This document shows positions 1 through 7,847 of a stretch of 16,664 nucleotides of DNA, in pieces. A program made the position numbers and the translations under genes. The DNA is taken from NCBI GenBank assembly GCA_964518575.1, contig CAZFGW010000022.1, positions 1 to 16,664 on the forward strand, written 5' to 3'. Each line of letters starts with the position of its first letter. Position 1 is the stretch's first letter. The notes beneath the pieces are model-generated. The model made no database searches. It worked only from the letters and a program-made list of their open reading frames with translations, and was not told the DNA's origin. Source of the stretch: MGBC163016 sp964518575 (GTDB lineage Bacteria; Actinomycetota; Coriobacteriia; Coriobacteriales; Eggerthellaceae).

Positions 1-17
1 TTCGGAGGCTTCCTGAC

Positions 18-58
18 TGACATCTCGATGGGCATATTGTCTACATCTATACCCAATC
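18..58. repeat. Remnant of interspersed palindromic repeat unit
   Basis: Bases 18-37 are the exact reverse complement of 16635-16654 (20 of 20). Bases 41-58, read on the minus strand, give GATTGGGTATAGATGTAG, which differs by one base from the block just before the hairpin at 8988-9005. The CCCCTACGTCTA at 97-108 also matches, inverted, the 12 bases at 9714-9725. The gene-free stretch 1-142 therefore looks like a patchwork of repeat fragments. A small CAAACC/GGTTTG hairpin (60-78) lies downstream of the SDR gene but has no T tract, so I do not call it a terminator. Confidence 0.6.
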
Positions 59-142
59 ACAAACCCTATTGCGGTTTGCCCGATTAAGAAAGAGGACCCC
101 TACGTCTATCCCCAAACGTTATTCCCGCTGGATCATTGTCGG

Positions 143-895
143 TTACGGACGGGACAACCCATCGACAGGCAAAACGGCTCCCGATACATAACTCGACATG
201 TCGGACGCCAGGTACAAACACGCATTCGCGATATCCTCCGGCTGACCGATACGTCCAAGCGGGATGGACTCGATCAAAGGCTTGATCATGTTGTCGGGCA
301 ATGCCGCGACCATGTCGGTCATCGTGACGCCCGGCGCAACAGCATTCACGCGGATCTTGTACGGAGCAAGTTCGCGCGCAAGCGAGAGCGTAAGCCCGTT
401 GATGGCGAACTTCGACGTTGGATAAGCGGATCCGGATGGCTGCCCGTATTTGCCGACCATGGAACTGGTGTTAATGATGGCGCCACCTTCGCCCTGATCA
501 ATCATAATGCGCACGGCAGCCTGACTGCACACAAACGGCGCGATCACATTGATGTCGATGACGGACTCGAACTCATCAACAGTGTAATCGGTCAGCTTCG
601 TACGCGAGCTGACTCCGGCGTTGTTGCAGAGCACATCAAGTCTGCCGAACTTGTCAACAACCTTGCCGAATGCCTCAGCAACCGAATCGGCGTCGGTCAG
701 GTTAGGACAAATACCCATGACGCTGTCGGTATATCCCGCCTCGACCAGCTTCGCAAGCGCCTTATCAACGGTCTCTTGGCGCGATCCACAGAGCGCCACC
801 TTCGCACCATTCTTCAGGAATTCCTCAACTATCGTGAAGCCGATACCGCGCGTACCACCGGTAACGATTGCAACTTTTCCATCGACAATACCCAT
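143..895 (-). CDS. SDR-family NAD(P)-dependent oxidoreductase
   Basis: A 250-residue classical short-chain dehydrogenase/reductase, a cytosolic Rossmann-fold enzyme that interconverts an alcohol and a ketone. The cofactor motif TGGTRGIG is at residues 12-19, NNAG at 91-94 and the active-site Asn at 116. The catalytic Ser145, Tyr158 and Lys162 are in the usual S-x12-Y-x3-K spacing, and the C-terminal PVDG replaces the common VDGG. Arg16 in the glycine motif and Arg39 after the second strand suggest NADP(H) preference (inference from the family rule). The length is typical. The ATG has a good ribosome site (AAAGGTGG) upstream. The gene diverges from the aldolase cluster across 305 bases. The substrate cannot be read from sequence: 3-oxoacyl, sugar-acid and bile-acid or steroid hydroxyl dehydrogenases of gut Coriobacteriia all share these motifs. 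Confidence 0.93.
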   Translation of the reverse strand: MGIVDGKVAIVTGGTRGIGFTIVEEFLKNGAKVALCGSRQETVDKALAKLVEAGYTDSVMGICPNLTDADSVAEAFGKVVDKFGRLDVLCNNAGVSSRTKLTDYTVDEFESVIDINVIAPFVCSQAAVRIMIDQGEGGAIINTSSMVGKYGQPSGSAYPTSKFAINGLTLSLARELAPYKIRVNAVAPGVTMTDMVAALPDNMIKPLIESIPLGRIGQPEDIANACLYLASDMSSYVSGAVLPVDGLSRP

Positions 896-953
896 GGGAA
901 TACCACCTTTCTCTTTGTTCTTAAAAACAACTGCATCTCAGCTGTCTGAAAGC

Positions 954-959
954 ATTGTA
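954..959 (-). promoter_or_regulatory. Candidate -10 box for the SDR gene
   Basis: The minus strand reads TACAAT here, about 58 bases upstream of the SDR start. No convincing -35 box sits 16-18 bases further upstream, so this is a weak call. Confidence 0.3.
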
Positions 960-1014
960 CCGACGAATGGGCGAAGCAAACGCACGGCAACGGATTGTTT
1001 GCAATCGGGCACTT

Positions 1015-1040
1015 TCGTACGCACGCGCCATAACGTACGA
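1015..1040. promoter_or_regulatory. Inverted repeat in divergent SDR/aldolase spacer
   Basis: TCGTACG at 1015-1021 and CGTACGA at 1034-1040 form perfect 7-base arms separated by 12 bases, in the middle of the 305-base divergent spacer 896-1200. The position would suit an operator shared by both genes, but no regulator gene is adjacent and nothing else supports binding. The rest of the spacer shows only a run of eight C residues near 1130 and the two candidate -10 boxes. Confidence 0.3.
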
Positions 1041-1168
1041 TCGCACTCCCGTCGCGCACACCTCCACGCGACTCAAGAGACGTACCCATCGAAGAACGAG
1101 TCCGCTGCACGATCTCACTCCGATCGCACCCCCCCCTCATCGCATGCGCCCGCACATCACGGCTGCCC

Positions 1169-1177
1169 TGTTAGAAT
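1169..1177 (+). promoter_or_regulatory. Candidate extended -10 promoter of the aldolase gene
   Basis: TG-t-TAGAAT fits an extended -10 element 24 bases before the ATG at 1201, leaving a short leader that holds the strong ribosome site GGAGGAG. No -35 box is evident. Confidence 0.45.
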
Positions 1178-1200
1178 GGGCATGCTGGGAGGAGACGATC

Positions 1201-2364
1201 ATGAACACATCAGCAGATACCGCCGCGAACACGAAAACGAACCTGTCGTCCGACTATTTGGAAGGGGCGCATCCGGCGGTTCTTGCTGCGCTGGTCGAGA
1301 CCAACTTCGAACAATCTCCCGGCTACGGCACCGATGCTCATAGCGAACGTGCCCGCGAACTCATCCGTAAAGCGTGCGATTGCCCCGATGCGCAGGTGTT
1401 CTTCCTCGTGGGCGGCACTCAGGCAAATGCCACGGTGATCGACATGCTGCTTGAACCCTACGAGGGCGTGATCGCTCCGCAAACGGGACACATCGCCACC
1501 CATGAAGCAGGGGCGATCGAAGGGGGCGGACACAAGATCTTCACGGTTGAGGCTTCAGAGGGCAAGATCGACGCAGCAACGATCGAGTGCTGCATCGCAG
1601 GCTGGGAGCAAGACGGCAATCGCGACCACATGGTCAAGCCAGCGCTTGTGTATCTTTCGCAACCAACCGAATACGGCACGCTGTATTCGTGCGCGGAGCT
1701 GGAAGCCATTGCAAACGTGTGCCATGCCCACGAAACCATGCTTTATGTCGACGGCGCCCGGCTCGCCTACGCGCTGGCATGCCCCGATAATGACGTGAGT
1801 CTCATCGACCTCGCGCGTCTGACCGACGCCTTCTATATTGGTGGCACGAAATGCGGAGCGCTCTTCGGCGAAGCGGTGGTGGTACCGAACCGCACCCTTC
1901 CCCACCTGACGGCGCAAATCAAGCAACACGGAGCACTCTTCGCGAAGGGACGCATCCTCGGCGTGCAGTTCGAAACACTGTTCGACGACACGGCGTGCAA
2001 TCAGGTTCCCACCGCGCCCGTCACCTTCGCCACCTCCACGGACACCCCCGACAACGTGCTCTCCCCAAACATCCTCTACCACACGATCGGGCTTCCTGCC
2101 ATCGAAGCCGCCGAGACACTGCGCGCAGGATTGCGAGCGCGCGGGTATGAACTGTTCGTGGACGCACCGACCAACCAAGTCTTTGTCGCCATCGACGACG
2201 CGGAGCTCGATCACCTAGCGCGCTTTGTCGAATACAGCTTTTGGGAGAAGCTCGCGGATGGGCGCACAGTGATTCGCCTAGCAACAAGCTGGGCAACAAA
2301 GATGGAAGAAATTGCGGTTGCGCTGGATTATTTTGACCAGAGCCCCACTAAAGGAGTATCCTGA
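1201..2364 (+). CDS. Threonine aldolase family (beta-eliminating lyase), PLP enzyme
   Basis: A 387-residue fold-type I PLP enzyme of the threonine aldolase group, which cleaves L-threonine or allo-threonine to glycine and acetaldehyde in the cytosol. Visible family marks are the N-terminal DYLEGAHP (18-25), GGTQAN (71-76), the PLP-stacking His97 in TGHIATHEAGAIE, Asp184 and Arg187 in YVDGARLA, and the Schiff-base Lys217 in YIGGTKCG. An upstream in-frame ATG exists at 955, but the start at 1201 is preferred: it follows GGAGGAG at the right spacing and begins just before the conserved N-terminus. The acetamidase gene follows after 58 bases with no terminator between, so the two are probably co-transcribed. 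The exact substrate (threonine, phenylserine or other beta-hydroxy amino acid) is not decidable from sequence. Confidence 0.9.
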   Translation: MNTSADTAANTKTNLSSDYLEGAHPAVLAALVETNFEQSPGYGTDAHSERARELIRKACDCPDAQVFFLVGGTQANATVIDMLLEPYEGVIAPQTGHIATHEAGAIEGGGHKIFTVEASEGKIDAATIECCIAGWEQDGNRDHMVKPALVYLSQPTEYGTLYSCAELEAIANVCHAHETMLYVDGARLAYALACPDNDVSLIDLARLTDAFYIGGTKCGALFGEAVVVPNRTLPHLTAQIKQHGALFAKGRILGVQFETLFDDTACNQVPTAPVTFATSTDTPDNVLSPNILYHTIGLPAIEAAETLRAGLRARGYELFVDAPTNQVFVAIDDAELDHLARFVEYSFWEKLADGRTVIRLATSWATKMEEIAVALDYFDQSPTKGVS

Positions 2365-2422
2365 AACCCACATTAAACCTCAATTTGCCTTTCCGCTGAA
2401 AAGACAAGTGAAAGGACCGACC

Positions 2423-3319
2423 ATGATCGAACTGGATGATTCCTCTGTTGTCTACGCGTTTTCCCCGCATATGAAGCCGGTTCTTCAGGTGGCATCGGGC
2501 GATACCGTTCGTATCCGCACAAAGGATTGCTTCGGAAATCAGCTTGCCAGCCCTGAGGATGAACTTGACGAAATTGACTGGGACGCCATCAATCCCGCTA
2601 CCGGTCCCATCTTTGTTGAGGGCGCCGTTGCGGGTGGCGCGCTCAAGGTTGACATCGACAAGATCGAATTCGACGACACGGCTATCTGCTGCACCGGCGA
2701 AGACGAGGGTGTGTATGGTGACCGCCTGCAAGGGTGGAGCACGCATTTCTGCAAGATCGATGGCGACCGGCTGATCTGGGATGACCGTTTGAGCCTTCCT
2801 CTGAATCCCATGATCGGTGTTATCGGTGTTGCTCCGGCTGAAGGATCCGTGAACTGCGGAACACCGGGCAGCCATGGAGGCAACATGGACAACACCGCTA
2901 TCACTGAAGGCGCAACGCTCTATTTCCCCGTCTCGGTCGAGGGCGCACTGTTCGGGTGCGGAGACATGCACGCCGTCATGGGCGATGGCGAAGTCAGCGT
3001 GTCGGGCGCGGAAGCTCCTGGGTGGGCAACGGTCACGCTCACCGCGCTTCCGGATCTGTCGCTGACCGACCCCATCATCGAGAACGCCGAGAACTTCGGT
3101 ATCATCTGCTCGGCGGGAAGCCTCGATGAAGCCGCCAACAAGGCAGTGCATCGCATGGTGGAGCTCATGGTCGAACGTGCCGACATCACGGAACCCGACG
3201 CGGTCATGCTGCTTTCGCTTGCAGCTGACGTGCAGGTCTGCCAGATGGTCGACCCGCAAAAGACCGTTCGGCTTATGATTCCGAAAACTGTGCTCGCATC
3301 CATCGGATTCAACTGGTAG
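2423..3319 (+). CDS. Acetamidase/formamidase family protein
   Basis: A 298-residue protein of the FmdA/AmdA family, cytosolic hydrolases that split short-chain amides such as formamide or acetamide into ammonia and the acid. The central signature is clear: IGVAPAEG followed by NCGTPGSHGGNMDN, with His151 and the GGNMD run at 152-156. These are the residues conserved around the active site in this family. The length matches the bacterial family. The ATG at 2423 is preceded by AAAGGA; an earlier in-frame ATG at 2312 lies inside the aldolase gene and is rejected. Together with the upstream aldolase and downstream permease it suggests nitrogen or carbon release from imported amino compounds (inference). 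Other amides or amide-like ring compounds are possible substrates. Confidence 0.92.
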   Translation: MIELDDSSVVYAFSPHMKPVLQVASGDTVRIRTKDCFGNQLASPEDELDEIDWDAINPATGPIFVEGAVAGGALKVDIDKIEFDDTAICCTGEDEGVYGDRLQGWSTHFCKIDGDRLIWDDRLSLPLNPMIGVIGVAPAEGSVNCGTPGSHGGNMDNTAITEGATLYFPVSVEGALFGCGDMHAVMGDGEVSVSGAEAPGWATVTLTALPDLSLTDPIIENAENFGIICSAGSLDEAANKAVHRMVELMVERADITEPDAVMLLSLAADVQVCQMVDPQKTVRLMIPKTVLASIGFNW

Positions 3320-3325
3320 CGAACA

Positions 3326-3417
3326 CACCGGGCACAGTGAGTCCGCTATGCGCACCGGGCGCACTGCACACACCGGGCGCACCACGCGCATCGAACGCAC
3401 CGAACCCATCGGGCACG
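3326..3417. repeat. Degenerate 9-bp tandem repeat
   Basis: The 174-base gap between acetamidase and permease contains CACCGGGCA at 3326, CACCGGGCG at 3353 and 3371, and CATCGGGCA at 3407. All spacings are multiples of nine (27, 18, 36). Units in between, such as CACCACGCG, CATCGAACG and CACCGAACC, keep the same phase from about 3353 onward. It is a decayed 9-bp array with no recognisable coding function. Confidence 0.6.
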
Positions 3418-3493
3418 AGCCTGAACACAAACGAGAACTGACTGCAACACGGGCGTGCCGCAAACGTTGGCGCCGAATGAAAAGGGGAAGAGT

Positions 3494-4927
3494 ATGAGTC
3501 AGGACAAATTGATCGATCCAAAGCGTAATGAGGAGCAACTTGCTGCTCCGCCGCAAGACGGCATGAGCGAGGCATCCGAAGCTGCCCTCGAAGCCATGGG
3601 GTACAAGCAGGAGTTGAAGCGGGCACTGAGCGTGCCCGACATGCTGGTCTATGGCTTGATCTTCATGGTGCCCATCGCACCGTTCGGTATCTACGGCGGC
3701 GTGTTCACGGACTCGGGCGGAATGCCTTCCCTGGTCTACCTCGTCGGCATGATCGCCATGATTTTCACGGCGTTTTCCTACGCAACGCTGTCGCAGGCAT
3801 TCCCGGTTTCCGGTTCGGTCTACGGCTACACGAGCCGCGGCATCAATAAACCCGTCGGCTTTCTGACCGGCTGGACGATGCTTCTGGACTATCTGCTCGT
3901 ACCGACGCTGCTCTACGTGGTGGCAGCGCAGGCAATGAGCGGCATCGTACCCGAAATTCCCGCCTTGGCATGGGGCGTCATCTTCGTGGTCATCAACACC
4001 TTCGTGAACATCCGCGGCATCGAGCTTACCGTGCTCGTTAACCGCGTGGCGGTGGTGCTCGAAATCCTCTGCCTGGGCATCTTCGTGGTCATGGGCGCCA
4101 TCTGGATTGCCACCGATCCGCTTTCGAACGGATTCACACTGCAGCCGTTCTACAACCCCGAGACCTTCAACATCGGACTGGTCATGAGTGCGGTTTCCCT
4201 CGGCGTACTCTCCTTCCTCGGCTTCGACGGCATCGCAACGCTTTCAGAAGAGGCGAAGGACGCGAAGAAGGGTCCCTCGAAGGCAATGGTCGGCTCGCTG
4301 CTCATCGTCGGCTTCCTGTTCATGCTGCAAACCTACATCGCTGGGTGCCTCTGCCCAGACGGATCCGTGTTCGCCGATGATCCCGACAACGCGTTCTATC
4401 TGGTAGCCGAGATTGCAGGCGGCAAGTTCCTCTACATCCTGTGCGCGCTGGCAACGGCTATCGCATGGGGCATCTTCAATTCGCTCGCCGCGCAAACGGC
4501 AATCTGCCGCATCCTCTTCGCCATGAGCCGCGACGGCAATCTGCCCAAGGCGTTGGCGAAGGTACATCCGACCTTCAAGACTCCCTACATTGCAGCACTG
4601 TTCGTCGGCGCTCTTTCGCTCGTGCTGGTCGTCGTGTTTGAGCAGCTCGGCATCGACGCCATCTCCCGTCTGGTGAACTTCGGCGCACTCACTTCGTTCT
4701 GTGTCCTGCACGTCACAGTGGTGTGGCACTTCTTCATCAAGGGGCACGACGGCAAAGTGTTCACGCATCTGATCCTGCCGCTCCTCGGCTTCATCATCGT
4801 GGGATACACGTGGATCAGCCTCGACATCGCTTCGAAGACGATGGGTATCATCTGGATCGTCGTAGGCATCGTGTACTACCTGATCATCAGCAAGGTCCTC
4901 AAGAAGAATGTCGACCTTGAAGTCTGA
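3494..4927 (+). CDS. APC-superfamily amino acid/polyamine permease
   Basis: A 477-residue integral membrane transporter of the amino acid-polyamine-organocation superfamily, with about 12 hydrophobic segments after a roughly 45-residue polar N-terminus. The first helix carries the broken-helix stretch VPIAPFGIYG, and helix 6 reads FLGFDGIATLSEEAKD, a typical APC substrate-site and loop motif. The cytoplasmic loop KGPSKAM follows. It should import an amino acid or amine in exchange for, or together with, an ion. The start at 3494 follows AAAGGGGAAG; an in-frame ATG at 3455 lacks such a site. The last 20 bases overlap the GNAT gene. Proximity to threonine aldolase and acetamidase suggests it supplies their substrate, but specificity cannot be read from the sequence. 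Confidence 0.93.
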   Translation: MSQDKLIDPKRNEEQLAAPPQDGMSEASEAALEAMGYKQELKRALSVPDMLVYGLIFMVPIAPFGIYGGVFTDSGGMPSLVYLVGMIAMIFTAFSYATLSQAFPVSGSVYGYTSRGINKPVGFLTGWTMLLDYLLVPTLLYVVAAQAMSGIVPEIPALAWGVIFVVINTFVNIRGIELTVLVNRVAVVLEILCLGIFVVMGAIWIATDPLSNGFTLQPFYNPETFNIGLVMSAVSLGVLSFLGFDGIATLSEEAKDAKKGPSKAMVGSLLIVGFLFMLQTYIAGCLCPDGSVFADDPDNAFYLVAEIAGGKFLYILCALATAIAWGIFNSLAAQTAICRILFAMSRDGNLPKALAKVHPTFKTPYIAALFVGALSLVLVVVFEQLGIDAISRLVNFGALTSFCVLHVTVVWHFFIKGHDGKVFTHLILPLLGFIIVGYTWISLDIASKTMGIIWIVVGIVYYLIISKVLKKNVDLEV

Positions 4928-5510
4928 TCCCCGGCTTGTGATTCGGACCGCCACACTGAACGATGGTGCGGCGGTCCTTTCTATATATCGCCCCTATGTT
5001 GAGAACACGGCGGTCACCTTCGAAGTGGTCGCCCCCACGGAGCAGGACATGTGCGCGCGGATCGCGAAGGTGCTCGAGCGCTATCCGTACTATGTTGCCG
5101 AATACGACGGGAACGTGGTGGGATACTGCTACGCGGGACCGTTCAAGATACGCGCTGCCTATGACTGGTCGGTAGAGGTCACCATCTATGTTGCTCCTTC
5201 GATGCGCGGGTACGGAATCGGACGCGCGCTGTACGAGCGCCTGGAGCACGCCCTTCGGCGCATGGGCATCGTGAATGCGTACGCCTGTGTTGCCGTTCCC
5301 GATGTTGAGGACGAGTACCTGACCTGCGCAAGCCAGCGTTTTCATACCGCTTTGGGCTATAGCGAAGTGGGCGTCTTCCGCGATTGCGGGAACAAGTTTG
5401 GCCGCTGGTACAGCATGGCGTGGTTTGCAAAAATGATCGGCGAGCGCGTGGAAAACCCCGCTCCCATTCGCCCCTTCCCTGAACTTGAACAGGGCGGGGA
5501 CTCGCTCTAA
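4908..5510 (+). CDS. GNAT-family N-acetyltransferase (YncA/Pat-like)
   Basis: A 200-residue cytosolic acetyltransferase of the GNAT superfamily, closest in pattern to the phosphinothricin/methionine-sulfone acetyltransferase (Pat, MnaT/YncA) group, which acetylates the amino group of small amino-acid-like compounds. The N-terminus IRTATLNDG and IYRPYVENTAVTFE are typical of the group. WSVEVTIYV (88-95) is the central strand with Glu90, and R-GYGIG (100-105) is the acetyl-CoA pyrophosphate loop. The ATG overlaps the permease end by 20 bases, suggesting translational coupling; only a weak ribosome site precedes it. A role in detoxifying an imported amine or amino-acid analogue fits the context but is inference. 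Confidence 0.9.
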   Translation: MSTLKSDPRLVIRTATLNDGAAVLSIYRPYVENTAVTFEVVAPTEQDMCARIAKVLERYPYYVAEYDGNVVGYCYAGPFKIRAAYDWSVEVTIYVAPSMRGYGIGRALYERLEHALRRMGIVNAYACVAVPDVEDEYLTCASQRFHTALGYSEVGVFRDCGNKFGRWYSMAWFAKMIGERVENPAPIRPFPELEQGGDSL

Positions 5511-5521
5511 GCGCCGTCCCC
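5496..5521 (+). terminator. Possible hairpin terminator after GNAT gene
   Basis: GGGGAC at 5496-5501 pairs with GTCCCC at 5516-5521, with CGC/GCG inside. The hairpin overlaps the GNAT stop codon, but no T tract follows, so intrinsic termination is doubtful. Confidence 0.35.
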
Positions 5522-5553
5522 CTGACATATCCGAAAAATCACTTCGCCATGGC

Positions 5554-5559
5554 TATAAT
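5554..5559 (+). promoter_or_regulatory. -10 box of the lipoprotein gene
   Basis: A perfect TATAAT lies 61 bases before the ATG at 5621. A TG sits two bases upstream of it instead of one. No good -35 box is visible. The transcribed leader includes a small hairpin, TTCATC (5569-5574) with GATGAA (5580-5585). Confidence 0.5.
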
Positions 5560-5620
5560 GGAAGGTGGTTCATCGCTTTGATGAACGCATTTTGCCCGTC
5601 ATGAAGGGGTTGGGGGAAAC

Positions 5621-6184
5621 ATGAAATTGAAGAAACTGTTCGTTGCTTTGAGCATGGGCGCGCTGCTCGCATTTTCACTATGCGGAATCACCGCGTGCTC
5701 CGATAACAGCAAAGAGCTGATCACCGAGTCACTGACGGAAGAAATCGCGTCTCTGAAGAATCCCGACGAAGCGATGCTGTCGGAACTTTCATCAGGACTA
5801 CCGACCAGCGTTTTCGCACAGCTGGGTCTCAACACGAACGACGTAATCAAGGCGCTCCTAGAGGGCTTCGATGGCACGGTTGACGACGTCAAGGTTGACG
5901 GGAAAACCGCTGAGGCAACGCTGACACTCAGCAGCAGGGACTTCTCGCAGCTTGAGTCCGCAATGGAGGATGTCACCACAGAGATGACCACGAATCCGGA
6001 GCAATTCGCGGGCATGAGCCGCAACGAGATAACTACGTGGGCAGGACAGCAGCTGATGGAGAAGATCAAGGGTCTCCCCATCGTGCAGCATGAGCCCACC
6101 ACGATCGAGTATGTGCTGAATGGCAACACCTGGGAGCCGGCAGCTGGCGCAGAGGCAAAACTGACCTCCGCCATCTTCGGATAA
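5621..6184 (+). CDS. Putative lipoprotein of unknown function
   Basis: A 187-residue secreted lipoprotein. The N-terminus has a basic start (MKLKK), a hydrophobic stretch and a lipobox ITAC with Cys26 as the lipidation site, so it should be anchored on the outer face of the membrane after signal peptidase II cleavage. The mature part is acidic, with predicted helices (IASLKNPDEAMLSELSSGL) followed by a DVKVDGKTAEATLTL strand pattern and a C-terminal NGNTWEP. This helix-then-sheet order recalls NTF2-like or DUF4878-like lipoproteins, but I do not recognise the family with confidence. A strong ribosome site (GGGGGAA) precedes the ATG. It has its own -10 box and terminator, so it is monocistronic. 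Confidence 0.85.
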   Translation: MKLKKLFVALSMGALLAFSLCGITACSDNSKELITESLTEEIASLKNPDEAMLSELSSGLPTSVFAQLGLNTNDVIKALLEGFDGTVDDVKVDGKTAEATLTLSSRDFSQLESAMEDVTTEMTTNPEQFAGMSRNEITTWAGQQLMEKIKGLPIVQHEPTTIEYVLNGNTWEPAAGAEAKLTSAIFG

Positions 6185-6210
6185 GCCTGACATCATATCA
6201 GTGGGATGCG

Positions 6211-6243
6211 TACCCCGGTCACGTTCGTGATCGGGGTATTTTT
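6211..6243 (+). terminator. Rho-independent terminator
   Basis: TACCCCGGTCAC pairs with GTGATCGGGGTA (one G-T pair) around a short loop, followed by five T residues at 6239-6243. It ends the lipoprotein transcript. The next 140 bases, up to the exporter stop codon at 6384, show no other signal. Confidence 0.92.
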
Positions 6244-6383
6244 GTGCGCTTAGGTTGTTTGTGCGCTCGACCAGTTCGCGGGTGTTTCACACGCCCATCG
6301 CCATGATTTCTCTGGCGTGATTGTTCGCCCGTCACCGCTGGCTGGTTAGCTCGAGTTCACTTTCGCGCGCCCTTCGCCAGCGC

Positions 6384-7847
6384 CTACTTCTCGTCGGGAT
6401 GCTTGCGAACGAACGCGTTCACCAACTTCACGAATACGAACGAGAGGCAAAGCGCCACGACCACGCATCCAATCTCGATGGGTAGGGTATGCGCGAAGCC
6501 TACCGCGTATGCATGAGCCTTAGTGGCGCCAGCAGCAAGCTGTGCTTCCACATCGCCCGACATCATGCCGACGTAGAGCGCCGAAGAGATACAGCCCGCA
6601 ATCTGAACCAGCGTCGAGTGGATGGATGAACCGTTCGACGAGAGCTCTTGGGGAAGCACTTCCAGATCAACGCTCTTCACCGGCGGATAGAACACGCCAA
6701 TGCCGCCATACACGAGCGCCGTGCATACCGCAATCAGAATGACGCTCTCCATAGACAGCGTCAGCATCATCACGATGAAACCAAAAAGAACAATGGCGAA
6801 TCCGATGGGGACCAGCGGCCACACGCCATGCTTGCCCAGTTCCTTCCCGCTGAAAAAGCACGTACCGGCATAACACAGGATGGGCACCGTCAGAATGCAC
6901 CCAGCGATAAACGCGCTGTAGCCTGTGACCCCTTCCAAGTACAACGGAATGAGTAGGCTCAGGTAGATGCTTCCCATGTAGCCAAGCACGATCAGGATCT
7001 CGCCGATGGTGAAGGCGGGCGTTTTGAACGGGCGCATATCAAGCAGCGGATAGGTTATATGCGTTTGGCGCCAGACAAAGATTGCGATGATGATGACGCC
7101 TGCGCCCATGAGCCCCAGCATAGCAAGTCCATAGTGGCTGATCTCGTTCAAGCCGACCATGAACGCGCCCAGCCCGAGGAAGCTCAGCACAACGCTGATG
7201 CCATCGATGGGACGGTCTTGGCGCGGAATGATGTCGTGCACGACGAAGAAGCCTACAATCAAGAGCACAGCGGCGAGCACCGCGGGCAGCAGGAAAAGCG
7301 TGCGCAGTCCCATGTAGGTGATGAGAAGACCGGCGGCGGGTGGCGCGAATGCCAAACCGATGCCGATGACGCCGCTGTTTACAGAAAGCAGGATGCCCGC
7401 GCGTCCTTTCGGAGACAGCACCAAGAGCGCCTCGTTCACCACGGGGAAGTAGAGCCCGGTCGTGAATGCCTGTACGATACGCGCGACGACCATAACGGGA
7501 AAACACCATGCGATCGCGCCGAGGATGGATCCCACAAGTCCCGTGATGAGACCGAAGATCATCACCTTGCGCAATCCGAAGCGTTTCATCACCGATGCCG
7601 CCGTGGTGATGACCGTGCCCGCCACAATGGAGAATACGATGATGACGAGGTTCGCTTCAGCAAGGCGAACATGGAATTCGGACGAAACCTGATCGAGCGC
7701 GATGTTCATGATGGATTGCATGAACGAAGCCAGAAGATTGCAGCCGAAAAGGAACGCGATCAGCTTCCATTCGGTCTTTTTCTTCGCAGGGGCAGAGGGT
7801 GTTCCCGCAGAAGATGCTCCTGGTGTATGTGTTCGCGAAGCTTCCAT
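6384..7847 (-). CDS. MFS transporter, DHA2 (14-TM drug:H+ antiporter) type
   Basis: A 487-residue multi-pass membrane protein. After a 25-residue Ser/Ala/Lys-rich cytoplasmic N-terminus there are about 14 hydrophobic segments. VMKRFGLRKVMIFGL after helix 2 is a degenerate form of the MFS motif A, and RIVQAFTTGLYFPV matches the helix 4 motif B, R-x-x-Q-G/A. RQDRPIDGISVVLSFLGLGAFMVGLNE is the central linker and extra helix pattern of the DHA2 group. Such proteins export drugs or metabolites by proton antiport. An in-frame stop lies directly upstream of the ATG, fixing the start. The only ribosome-site-like stretch (AAAGGA) sits about 14 bases away, unusually far, so translation may be weak or regulated. 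Substrate unknown. Confidence 0.9.
   Translation of the reverse strand: MEASRTHTPGASSAGTPSAPAKKKTEWKLIAFLFGCNLLASFMQSIMNIALDQVSSEFHVRLAEANLVIIVFSIVAGTVITTAASVMKRFGLRKVMIFGLITGLVGSILGAIAWCFPVMVVARIVQAFTTGLYFPVVNEALLVLSPKGRAGILLSVNSGVIGIGLAFAPPAAGLLITYMGLRTLFLLPAVLAAVLLIVGFFVVHDIIPRQDRPIDGISVVLSFLGLGAFMVGLNEISHYGLAMLGLMGAGVIIIAIFVWRQTHITYPLLDMRPFKTPAFTIGEILIVLGYMGSIYLSLLIPLYLEGVTGYSAFIAGCILTVPILCYAGTCFFSGKELGKHGVWPLVPIGFAIVLFGFIVMMLTLSMESVILIAVCTALVYGGIGVFYPPVKSVDLEVLPQELSSNGSSIHSTLVQIAGCISSALYVGMMSGDVEAQLAAGATKAHAYAVGFAHTLPIEIGCVVVALCLSFVFVKLVNAFVRKHPDEK

Noticed and set aside
60..78. Intrinsic terminator for the SDR gene
   Set aside because: The CAAACC/GGTTTG hairpin has only six pairs and no U tract on the minus strand.
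2348..3556. A 402-codon open frame on the minus strand
   Set aside because: It lies antisense to the acetamidase, has no ribosome site or recognisable domain, and is explained by GC-rich codon bias.
4244..4954. A 236-codon open frame on the minus strand
   Set aside because: Shadow of the APC permease; highly charged, no motif.
5569..5585. Riboswitch or attenuator upstream of the lipoprotein gene
   Set aside because: Only a single 6-bp hairpin with no T tract or recognisable aptamer.
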